NCBI GenBank assembly: GCA_011524755.1
Contig: WTJR01000114.1
Coordinates: 1-5,290 of the forward strand
From: Halieaceae bacterium
GTDB taxonomy: Bacteria > Pseudomonadota > Gammaproteobacteria > Pseudomonadales > Halieaceae
Length of the DNA stretch: 5,290 nucleotides
Direction of reading: 5' to 3'
How positions within the stretch are numbered: position 1 is the stretch's first letter; each line of letters opens with the position of its first letter. The notes beneath the pieces were generated by a model. It was not told the DNA's origin. It did not search any database and saw only the letters and a program-made list of their open reading frames with translations. The translations under genes and the position numbers were made by a program. Shown one piece after another: positions 1 to 5,290 of this stretch.

Positions 1-128
1 GCGGCGCGATGCTCATCGATACAACGCTTGCTACCCTCGTAAAAAATGAGCCCAATGGCATCAGCGCCCGCATCAACGGCCGCGCGCGCATCTTCACTGT
101 TAGTAATGCCGCAAATCTTTACTTGCAC
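1..128 (-). CDS. trpF: Phosphoribosylanthranilate isomerase, N-terminal part (cut by window edge)
   Basis: This enzyme converts N-(5-phosphoribosyl)anthranilate to the carboxyphenylamino-deoxyribulose phosphate in tryptophan synthesis and is a cytosolic (beta/alpha)8 barrel. Only 42 codons are visible. They begin with the family signature MQVKICGIT (residues 1-9), where Cys6 corresponds to the catalytic general base. Next comes the helix and second strand, SEDARAAVDAGADAIGLIFY (11-30), then SKRCID (33-38), matching the usual SPR/SKR phosphate-loop region. The start is GTG at 128-126, chosen because AAGGG lies 7 bases upstream and the protein then begins where the family does. An in-frame TTG at 164-162, overlapping the truA stop, is possible but would add an unconserved extension. 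The gene lies 32 bases after truA, as in other proteobacteria. The catalytic Asp and the rest of the barrel lie outside the window. Family assignment is firm; completeness cannot be judged. Confidence 0.95.
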   Translation of the reverse strand, partial: MQVKICGITNSEDARAAVDAGADAIGLIFYEGSKRCIDEHRA

Positions 129-135
129 GCCGATA

Positions 136-140
136 CCCTT
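136..140 (-). promoter_or_regulatory. Ribosome binding site of trpF
   Basis: AAGGG on the minus strand, 7 bases before the GTG at 128-126. It decides in favour of this start over the upstream in-frame TTG. Confidence 0.7.
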
Positions 141-160
141 GAGAAAAGCCGTATATTGTA

Positions 161-991
161 TCAAACACTGTAGGACAGCAGCGTTGCTGCTTTCGGGCCT
201 GCGGGAACACCGTAGTCCTCGGGATAGCCCACTGATAACAAGTACAGACCCGCACTGCTCGCGGTGTCCCCAGATTTCGTTCGATCTTTGCCAATAAACA
301 CCTGTTCAAACCACGTTTGCGTCTTAAGGCCCGCCCCAACCAACATCAGACTTCCCACGATGTTGCGTACCATGTGATGCAGAAAGGCATTGGCCTCGAG
401 CTCAACAATGACAAAATCGTTTTGGCGAGTAACTGAAATTTCAGATAAGTGACGCCATGGCGTATTGCTCTGACAGCTTGCCGCCCTGAATGCACTGAAA
501 TCGTGCTCGCCAACGAGTAGTTGTGCGCATTGATGCATCGCTTCTGCACTCAGTGGACGTCGATACCAAGTAACCAAACCCGAGAGTTGTGCCGATCGAG
601 TCTGTGTATTGGCGATAATATATTGGTAGCGCCGTGAAACAGCACTGAAACGCGCATGAAAATCACTTGAGACAGATCCAGCCCAGTGAACTGAGACGGC
701 ATCAGGTAGCTCACTGTTAACGCCCAATACCCAAGACTTCAAGCTACGCCCAACAGGGTCGTCGAAATGAACAATTTGACCGGATGCGTGAACTCCCGTG
801 TCCGTGCGACCGGCACACCAGGTGCGGATTGGCTGATTGCCGATGACACTCATGGCTGCTTCCAAGGCTTCCTGCACCGTAGGCACATCCAGCTTTGTTT
901 GAGCCTGCCAGCCGTTGAATGCCCTTCCATCATACTCGACACGCAACGCGATTCGAGTGCCGGGCTCGAGCCTTTTGTCTGAAAATTTCAT
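161..991 (-). CDS. truA: tRNA pseudouridine(38-40) synthase TruA
   Basis: TruA isomerises uridines 38, 39 and 40 in the anticodon stem-loop of many tRNAs to pseudouridine; it is a cytosolic homodimer. The 276-residue product has the family layout: RVEYDGRAFNGWQ (17-29), the catalytic loop AGRTDTGVHA (60-69) with nucleophile Asp64, VNSELP (91-96), FHARFSAVSRRYQY (111-124), GEHDFSAFRA (161-170), the C-terminal FLHHMVRNIVGSL (203-215), and DRT...GLYL (236-251). The last 15 or so residues are not a conserved tail. The ATG at 991 is chosen because the protein then reaches the conserved core after a normal short N-terminus. The reading frame stays open upstream to a TTG at 1060, but that would overlap the end of asd by 32 bases, has no visible Shine-Dalgarno, and adds 23 residues unlike the family. 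The ribosome binding site before 991 is weak. It lies 37 bases after asd, without the fimV gene usually found between them. Confidence 0.97.
   Translation of the reverse strand: MKFSDKRLEPGTRIALRVEYDGRAFNGWQAQTKLDVPTVQEALEAAMSVIGNQPIRTWCAGRTDTGVHASGQIVHFDDPVGRSLKSWVLGVNSELPDAVSVHWAGSVSSDFHARFSAVSRRYQYIIANTQTRSAQLSGLVTWYRRPLSAEAMHQCAQLLVGEHDFSAFRAASCQSNTPWRHLSEISVTRQNDFVIVELEANAFLHHMVRNIVGSLMLVGAGLKTQTWFEQVFIGKDRTKSGDTASSAGLYLLSVGYPEDYGVPAGPKAATLLSYSV
177..191 (-). repeat. Small inverted repeat near the 3' end of truA
   Basis: AGCAGC, loop AAC, GCTGCT: a perfect 6-base stem with a 3-base loop on the minus strand, inside the unconserved tail of truA and ending 14 bases before its stop codon. 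No T-run follows, so it is not a convincing intrinsic terminator. It may be chance. Confidence 0.4.
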
Positions 992-1002
992 TGAACTTAT
1001 TC

Positions 1003-1013
1003 TAGACTGTCTA
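1003..1013. repeat. Short palindrome in the asd-truA gap
   Basis: TAGAC-A-GTCTA on the minus strand is a perfect 5+1+5 palindrome, lying 11 bases upstream of the truA ATG. The one-base centre is too tight for an RNA hairpin, so if it matters it would be as a DNA-binding dyad or a relic of a deletion. It is short enough to be chance. Confidence 0.35.
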
Positions 1014-1028
1014 ACAACGGATGACTTG

Positions 1029-2048
1029 TCAGAGGTATTTTTCGATGAGAACTTCCGCAATCTGAATGGAGTTCAGCGCTGCACCCTTTCGAAGGTTGTC
1101 GGCGACCACCCAGAGGTTGAGCCCTCGGTCATGACTGATATCAGAGCGAATCCGGCCTACGAATACAGGATCGGCACCAGCTCCCTCCGAAACCGGTGTT
1201 GGATAACCCCCGTCCTTTCTCTCATCGATAACTTCAACGCCCGGCGACGCCTCAAGCAGAGATCTAGCCTGGTCCGCGCTCAATGATTCGTTCGTTTCGA
1301 TGTGTACAGCCTCCGAGTGGCCGTGGAAAACGGGAATGCGAACGCAAGTGGGATTCACCAAAATCGAGTCATCCTCGAGAATTTTTTGGGTTTCCCACAC
1401 CATTTTCATTTCTTCACGGGTGTATCCATTGTCCTGAAAGGTATCAATGTGCGGAAGTGCGTTGAACGCGATGCGCTTCGGGTACACCTTTGCCTCCGCC
1501 GGCTGACCGTTCAGAAGGCGTGCTGTCTGGCTTGCCAGCTCTTCGATTGCAGACTTCCCAGTGCCACTGACCGCCTGATACGTCGCCACATTGATACGTG
1601 TTATGCCTACGGCGTCATAAATTGGCTTCAGCGCAACCAGCATCTGGATAGTCGAACAATTCGGGTTAGCGATGATGTTCGTTTCAGTATAGTTAGCTAT
1701 GGCGTGAGGATTTACCTCTGGCACCACCAGCGGAATGTTGTCATCACGCCTAAAGTGCGAAGTGTTGTCGATGACCACGCATCCAGCAGCCGCTGCCTTG
1801 GGCGCGAACTCTTCGCTAATTGAGCCACCGGCAGAGAACAGACCGATATCCGCCTGCGAGAAATCAAACTCAGCCAGATTTTGAACGGTGATGCGCTTGC
1901 CTTTGAATGACAGGCTAGTGCCAGCTGATCGCTCAGACGCAAGAAGATATAAATTTTCGACAGGAAAATTGCGCTCCTCTAATAGCTCGAGCAGGACCTC
2001 CCCAACGGCGCCAGTAGCACCAACAATGGCTACATTGTAAGTCTTCAC
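1029..2048 (-). CDS. asd: Aspartate-semialdehyde dehydrogenase, short type
   Basis: Asd reduces L-4-aspartyl phosphate to aspartate semialdehyde with NADPH, the branch point to lysine/diaminopimelate, threonine and methionine. In the 339-residue product the NADP-binding loop GATGAVG is at 10-16, the phosphate-binding Arg is at about 100 in HFRRDD followed by PLVVPEVN (106-113), the nucleophile Cys131 sits in NPNCSTIQM (128-136), SGTGK is at 161-165, the substrate loop EEMKMVWET at 212-220, and the active-site His244 in RIPVFHGHSEAVH (237-249). The length and NVAIVGATGAVG start match the short type, not the roughly 367-residue E. coli type. The start is GTG at 2048, 7 bases after GGAG; the TTG one codon earlier (2051) leaves only 4 bases and is less likely. 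The gene lies 16 bases after leuB with no terminator between, so it is probably co-transcribed with leuCDB. All key residues are present. Confidence 0.96.
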   Translation of the reverse strand: MKTYNVAIVGATGAVGEVLLELLEERNFPVENLYLLASERSAGTSLSFKGKRITVQNLAEFDFSQADIGLFSAGGSISEEFAPKAAAAGCVVIDNTSHFRRDDNIPLVVPEVNPHAIANYTETNIIANPNCSTIQMLVALKPIYDAVGITRINVATYQAVSGTGKSAIEELASQTARLLNGQPAEAKVYPKRIAFNALPHIDTFQDNGYTREEMKMVWETQKILEDDSILVNPTCVRIPVFHGHSEAVHIETNESLSADQARSLLEASPGVEVIDERKDGGYPTPVSEGAGADPVFVGRIRSDISHDRGLNLWVVADNLRKGAALNSIQIAEVLIEKYL

Positions 2049-2055
2049 CAAATTT

Positions 2056-2059
2056 CTCC
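2056..2059 (-). promoter_or_regulatory. Ribosome binding site of asd
   Basis: GGAG on the minus strand in the leuB-asd gap. Its spacing is 7 bases to GTG (2048-2046) and 4 bases to the preceding in-frame TTG (2051-2049), which is why GTG is taken as the start. Confidence 0.75.
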
Positions 2060-2064
2060 AGACA

Positions 2065-3150
2065 TTAAGACAGGCTTGTAATAGCGGCTACCACGGCGTC
2101 GCCCATGGCTTCCGTGGTCGTAGCGTCAGCGGAGCTGCTCGCTATATCGAGGGTACGTAAACCCGCGTTTAATACGTGTTCTACCGCCGCCTCAATAGCA
2201 TCTGCCGCGGGACCCTCATCGAGTGAATAGCGCAGTAACATGGCGGCCGACAGAATGGTTGCCAGCGGGTTTGCCTTGCCGGCGCCCGCAATATCAGGTG
2301 CAGAGCCATGAACTGGCTCGTACAACCCTCGGGACTCTGCATTCAGCGAGGCTGATGGCAACATGCCAATTGAGCCAGTCAACATGGCAGCCGTATCTGA
2401 CAAAATATCGCCGAACAGATTGCCAGTCAGAACCACGTCAAACTGCTTCGGTTCACGCACTAGCTGCATTGCGGCATTGTCGACATACATGTGGCTCAAC
2501 TCGATTTCCGGAAATTCTGCGGAGACCTCAGTGACAACGTCACGCCAAAGCATGGTCACTTCCAACACATTGGCCTTGTCTACCGAACACAGTCGACCGT
2601 TTCGTTTTTGAGCAAACTGGAACGCTAATCGAGCGATTCGACCGATCTCAGTCTCATCATAGACATCCGTGTTGAATCCCCTTCTGACACCGTCGGCTGA
2701 GGTTTCCACGCCCCGCGGCTCACCGAAATAAATCCCTCCGGTGAGCTCTCTGACAATCAGCAGATTGAGACCCGCAACAAGGTCAGGTTTGAGGCTAGAA
2801 GCATCCGCAAGCTGCGGGTACAACATGGCAGGACGCAGATTACAAAATAGGTCTAAATCGGAGCGAATCGCCAACAAGCCGCGCTCAGGCCTTTGGGCTG
2901 CAGGCAGCGTATCCCATTTCGGGCCGCCAACGGCGCCCAGGAGGATCGCATCGGCTTGTCTCGCAAGTAACCGAGTCGCCTCCGGATAAGGTTCTCCATG
3001 GCGGTCGATTGCTACACCACCGAGATCTGCCGAGTCGAAGATTAGGTCCAAATCAAAGACCCCGGCGGTTGCCACAAGGACACGCCTCGCCTGCTCAACT
3101 ACCTCCGGGCCGATGCCGTCTCCAGGCAGCAGCAAAATACGATGCGACAT
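2065..3150 (-). CDS. leuB: 3-isopropylmalate dehydrogenase
   Basis: LeuB oxidises and decarboxylates (2R,3S)-3-isopropylmalate with NAD+ to 4-methyl-2-oxopentanoate, the last leucine-specific step before transamination; it is a cytosolic homodimer that needs Mg2+ or Mn2+. The 361-residue product is full length. Visible landmarks are LLPGDGIGPEV (7-17), GAVGGPKWD (72-80), the substrate arginines Arg96 and Arg106 in AIRSDLDLFCNLRP (94-107), Arg134 and catalytic Tyr141 in RELTGGIYFGEPRG (134-147), catalytic Lys192 in VDKANVL (190-196), and the metal-binding aspartates Asp224 in YVDNAAMQL and Asp248/Asp252 in NLFGDILSD. The NAD-binding loop is EPVHGSAPDIAG (278-289). Its ATG shares one base with the leuD stop (TGATG), with GAGGTGA ending 7 bases upstream inside leuD, so translation is probably coupled. 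The Pseudomonas leuD-leuB junction carries an extra methyltransferase gene that is absent here. Confidence 0.98.
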   Translation of the reverse strand: MSHRILLLPGDGIGPEVVEQARRVLVATAGVFDLDLIFDSADLGGVAIDRHGEPYPEATRLLARQADAILLGAVGGPKWDTLPAAQRPERGLLAIRSDLDLFCNLRPAMLYPQLADASSLKPDLVAGLNLLIVRELTGGIYFGEPRGVETSADGVRRGFNTDVYDETEIGRIARLAFQFAQKRNGRLCSVDKANVLEVTMLWRDVVTEVSAEFPEIELSHMYVDNAAMQLVREPKQFDVVLTGNLFGDILSDTAAMLTGSIGMLPSASLNAESRGLYEPVHGSAPDIAGAGKANPLATILSAAMLLRYSLDEGPAADAIEAAVEHVLNAGLRTLDIASSSADATTTEAMGDAVVAAITSLS

Positions 3151-3800
3151 CAGAGTTTCACCTCGTTAAACAACCAAGGCTGGGTTCGTTGATGGTTTCG
3201 CTCAAAAGCGGTGATGGCATCCTCACGCTGCAGCGTAATACCAATATCGTCCAGCCCTTCGAGTAAACAGTGGCGCCTGAAAGCGTCGACTGAGAAGTCG
3301 ACCTGAGCACCGTCTGGCAGTGTTACCTGTTGGCTGTCGAGATCGATCGTTAGATTAACCCCTTCGCCGTCCGCACTTTGTTGAAACAGACGATCAACGA
3401 CAGCTTCATCCAACTCGAGCGGTAACAGGCCACTTTTGAACGCATTGTTCTTGAAAATATCAGCGAAACTCGGCGCGATGACACAACGAATCCCGAACTG
3501 GACGAGCGCCCACACCGCATGTTCGCGGCTTGAACCGCAACCGAAATTCTCTCGACTGAGCAGGATGGATGCGCCCGCATACTTTGGCATGTTGAGCGAA
3601 AACTCTGGGTTTGGCTGGCGAGTTGCGCTTGGCGCAGCCTCGTCAAATGGATCTAAGTACCGTAGCTCATCGAACAGATTGGGACCAAAACCCGTCCGTT
3701 TTATGGATTTCAGAAACTGTTTTGGGATGATCAGGTCAGTATCAACGTTGGCACGATCCAATGGGACAACCAGCCCGCTGTGAACTCTAAATGCTTCCAT
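3150..3800 (-). CDS. leuD: 3-isopropylmalate dehydratase, small subunit
   Basis: LeuD is the small subunit of isopropylmalate isomerase; with LeuC it converts 2-isopropylmalate to 3-isopropylmalate through dehydration and rehydration. The 216-residue product has the usual bacterial length and the swivel-domain motifs: NVDTDLIIPKQFLK (18-31), NFGCGSSREHA (85-95), whose Ser/Arg region reaches into the LeuC active site, and SFADIFKNNAFKSGLLP (111-127). The ATG overlaps the leuC stop by one base (TAATG), with a strong GGAGG 7 bases upstream inside leuC, which fits coupled synthesis of the two subunits in equal amounts. It is followed by a TGATG overlap with leuB. Nothing looks truncated or rearranged. 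Confidence 0.98.
   Translation of the reverse strand: MEAFRVHSGLVVPLDRANVDTDLIIPKQFLKSIKRTGFGPNLFDELRYLDPFDEAAPSATRQPNPEFSLNMPKYAGASILLSRENFGCGSSREHAVWALVQFGIRCVIAPSFADIFKNNAFKSGLLPLELDEAVVDRLFQQSADGEGVNLTIDLDSQQVTLPDGAQVDFSVDAFRRHCLLEGLDDIGITLQREDAITAFERNHQRTQPWLFNEVKL
3158..3164 (-). promoter_or_regulatory. Ribosome binding site of leuB, inside leuD
   Basis: GAGGTGA on the minus strand, ending 7 bases before the leuB ATG at 3150-3148. It lies within the last codons of leuD, so ribosomes finishing leuD can restart at once on leuB. Confidence 0.8.
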
Positions 3801-5227
3801 TAGACGGCCTCCACATTCGCAGGATGGGTGAAACGACCAGTGACAGCGGCCGCTGCCGCCATTGCAGGACTCACGAGATGAGTACGACCACCAAACCCCT
3901 GTCGACCCTCAAAGTTTCGATTCGAGGTGGACGCACACCGCTTACCGGGCTCAACCTTGTCTGCATTCATCGCCAGACACATTGAACATCCGGGCGCACG
4001 CCACTCCATGCCAGCCTCCGTGAATACCTTATCGAGCCCCTCGGCTTCGGCTTGCGCCTTCACCAGACCTGAACCCGGGACGACGAGAACGCGCTCCACG
4101 TTGTCGGCTTTCTTGTGGCCGCGGACAACTGCCGCAGCTGCACGCATATCTTCGATGCGGGCATTAGTACATGAGCCAATGAAGACCATATCAACTGGAA
4201 TATCACTCAGTTTCATTCCCTGCTGAAGGCCCATGTAGTCGAGAGCACGCTCGAGGGACTTCCTGCCCGTCTCATCATGCATGTCGTCCATGGTCGGAAC
4301 CGTACCTCCGATTGACGTCACCATCTCAGGCGATGTACCCCAGGTGACCTGTGGCTCAATGGCCGATGCATCGATAACGAGCTCACGATCGAAGACGGCA
4401 TCAGCATCGCTATGCAGGGTCCGCCAGTATTTTTCTGCCATCTCCCACTGCTCACCGGTTGGAGCCATTGGTCGGCTCTTCACGTAGTCAAGGGTCACTT
4501 GGTCAACGGCCACCATGCCCGCGCGCGCGCCGGCTTCAATCGCCATATTACAGAGGGTCATTCGCCCTTCCATTGTGAGAGACCTGACCGCCGAACCGGC
4601 GAACTCCAGAGCGCAACCTGTCGCTCCCGCCGTACCAATCTGGCCTATCACCGCAAGCGCGAGGTCCTTTGCAGTGACGCCCGACTGGGCTTCTCCGTCG
4701 AGAACCACGCGAAAATTATCCATCTTCTTAGTCAGCAAGCACTGTGTCGCGAGCACGTGCTCAACCTCCGACGTGCCAATACCATGAGCGAGTGCACCAA
4801 ATGCACCGTGGGTTGAGGTGTGTGAATCACCGCAAACGATAGTCATGCCAGGCAGTGTTGCCCCTTGCTCAGGACCCATGACATGGACGATGCCTTGGCG
4901 TTGATCCGCCAAATCGATCAGTGGGATATTGAAGTCATTACAATTGTCATTGAGGGTCTCAAGCTGGACCCTGCTGGTAGCGTCAGCCACCCCAGAATAG
5001 CCCTCTAGCGCGCGCTCACTGGGATCGGTTGATACATTATGATCAGGCACGGCAACGTTGGCGTTTAAGCGACGCGGTGAACGACCGGCAAGGCGCAAGC
5101 CCTCGAAAGCCTGCGGAGATGTTACTTCATGGATCAAATGCCTATCGATGTAAATCAGTGCTGACCCGTCGTCTTGCTGATCCACAAGGTGTGCATCCCA
5201 CAGCTTGTCGTAAAGCGTGCGTCCCAT
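3800..5227 (-). CDS. leuC: 3-isopropylmalate dehydratase, large subunit
   Basis: LeuC is the large, iron-sulfur subunit of isopropylmalate isomerase, of the aconitase superfamily; it works as a heterodimer with LeuD in the cytosol. The 475-residue product is close to the usual 465-475. It starts with the typical TLYDKLWDAHLV (4-15). Further landmarks are PDHNVST (61-67), VMGPEQGATLPG (116-127), CGDSHTSTHGAFGALAHGIGTSEVEHVLATQ in 132-162, and the [4Fe-4S] ligands Cys353 (GSCTN), Cys414 and Cys417 (APGCSMC). Residues 436-448 carry SNRNFEGRQGFGG, with the aconitase-family SNRNFEGR motif. The ATG at 5227 is preceded by AGGGA with a 7-base spacer. The frame stays open upstream to the window edge, but the added residues are unlike the family. 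It is first in the visible cluster; any leucine-responsive leader or promoter would lie mostly beyond the edge. Confidence 0.98.
   Translation of the reverse strand: MGRTLYDKLWDAHLVDQQDDGSALIYIDRHLIHEVTSPQAFEGLRLAGRSPRRLNANVAVPDHNVSTDPSERALEGYSGVADATSRVQLETLNDNCNDFNIPLIDLADQRQGIVHVMGPEQGATLPGMTIVCGDSHTSTHGAFGALAHGIGTSEVEHVLATQCLLTKKMDNFRVVLDGEAQSGVTAKDLALAVIGQIGTAGATGCALEFAGSAVRSLTMEGRMTLCNMAIEAGARAGMVAVDQVTLDYVKSRPMAPTGEQWEMAEKYWRTLHSDADAVFDRELVIDASAIEPQVTWGTSPEMVTSIGGTVPTMDDMHDETGRKSLERALDYMGLQQGMKLSDIPVDMVFIGSCTNARIEDMRAAAAVVRGHKKADNVERVLVVPGSGLVKAQAEAEGLDKVFTEAGMEWRAPGCSMCLAMNADKVEPGKRCASTSNRNFEGRQGFGGRTHLVSPAMAAAAAVTGRFTHPANVEAV
3808..3812 (-). promoter_or_regulatory. Ribosome binding site of leuD, inside leuC
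   Basis: GGAGG on the minus strand, 7 bases before the leuD ATG at 3800-3798, within the last codons of leuC (Val-Glu-Ala-Val). It is a near-consensus Shine-Dalgarno and supports independent or coupled initiation on leuD. Confidence 0.85.
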
Positions 5228-5290
5228 ATCGGATTCCCTACTGAGGCCGACAACGATGAAGGACGCTGCGGCTGACGTTGTTGAACTGCC
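5228..5290 (-). other. Region upstream of leuC, partly seen
   Basis: These 63 bases hold the leuC ribosome binding site and little else that can be named. One minus-strand frame is open from the edge and ends at TAG (5240-5238), which could be the tail of an upstream gene or chance. ACAACG and CGTTGT form a weak 6-base inverted repeat around a loop of 20 bases. No convincing -35/-10 pair or leucine-rich leader peptide is visible, but the stretch is too short to exclude either just outside. Confidence 0.4.
5235..5239 (-). promoter_or_regulatory. Ribosome binding site of leuC
   Basis: AGGGA on the minus strand, 7 bases before the leuC ATG at 5227-5225. It supports this start over any upstream in-frame extension. 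Confidence 0.75.

Noticed and set aside
992..1031. Possible promoter before truA (TAGAAT as -10)
   Set aside because: The nearest -35-like hexamer, CTGACA, is 22 bases away, beyond the normal spacing, and the -10 would put transcription start at about the ATG itself.
161..1060. Longer truA form starting at TTG (1060)
   Set aside because: It would overlap asd by 32 bases, has no Shine-Dalgarno, and adds 23 residues not seen in the family.
915..1286. A 123-codon plus-strand open frame spanning the asd-truA junction
   Set aside because: It covers the 5' end of truA and the 3' end of asd on the opposite strand; no domain is recognisable, and both real genes explain the sequence.
1302..1823. A 173-codon open frame on the plus strand opposite asd
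   Set aside because: It lies wholly inside asd, whose minus-strand frame has all catalytic motifs. The plus-strand translation shows no recognisable family and no good ribosome binding site was evident.
4520..4530. Alternating CG run in leuC (a similar one at about 80-89 in trpF)
   Set aside because: Both simply encode Ala-Arg-Ala in conserved protein regions; there is no reason to read them as structural DNA elements.
4412..4816. A 134-codon plus-strand open frame opposite leuC
   Set aside because: It is a shadow of leuC; its translation is rich in Arg/Cys/His with no family features, as expected from the antisense of a coding frame.
5256..5290. Possible start of a divergent plus-strand gene (ATG at 5256 after GAGG)
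   Set aside because: Only 11 codons are visible, with no family signature, and start-to-start distance to leuC would be 28 bases, too little for two divergent promoters.

Overview
The window is a compact stretch of housekeeping genes, all on the minus strand, from a bacterium that is most likely a gammaproteobacterium. The evidence for that placement is gene order (leuC-leuD-leuB-asd-truA-trpF), which matches the Pseudomonas-type arrangement except that fimV, normally between asd and truA, is missing. Base composition looks a little above half G+C by eye. No mobile element, phage gene, CRISPR array, tRNA or rRNA is visible. Species cannot be named from this sequence.

Layout in the direction of transcription (high to low coordinates): 5290-5228 is a short leader or upstream region carrying the leuC ribosome binding site. 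Then come leuC (5227-3800) and leuD (3800-3150), the two subunits of isopropylmalate isomerase, and leuB (3150-2065), 3-isopropylmalate dehydrogenase. Both leu junctions are one-base stop/start overlaps (TAATG and TGATG). asd (2048-1029) encodes aspartate-semialdehyde dehydrogenase and probably starts at GTG. truA (991-161) encodes tRNA pseudouridine synthase. The first 42 codons of trpF (128-1) encode phosphoribosylanthranilate isomerase, and the gene runs off the window.

How they work together: LeuCD and LeuB carry out the second and third steps of the leucine-specific pathway (2-isopropylmalate to 3-isopropylmalate to the 2-oxoisocaproate precursor). LeuA is not here. Asd supplies aspartate semialdehyde for lysine, diaminopimelate, threonine and methionine. 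TrpF serves tryptophan synthesis. TruA modifies the tRNA anticodon stem-loop. No gap exceeds about 40 bases, no terminator-like hairpin with a T-run is seen between genes, and five of the six genes have a recognisable Shine-Dalgarno with a 7-base spacer, so one polycistronic transcript is plausible.

I looked for an undescribed system and found none: every long stretch is accounted for by well-known enzymes. The points worth a second look are modest: absence of fimV at its usual place, a short-type Asd, the juxtaposition of truA with leucine genes, start-codon choices, and two small inverted repeats.
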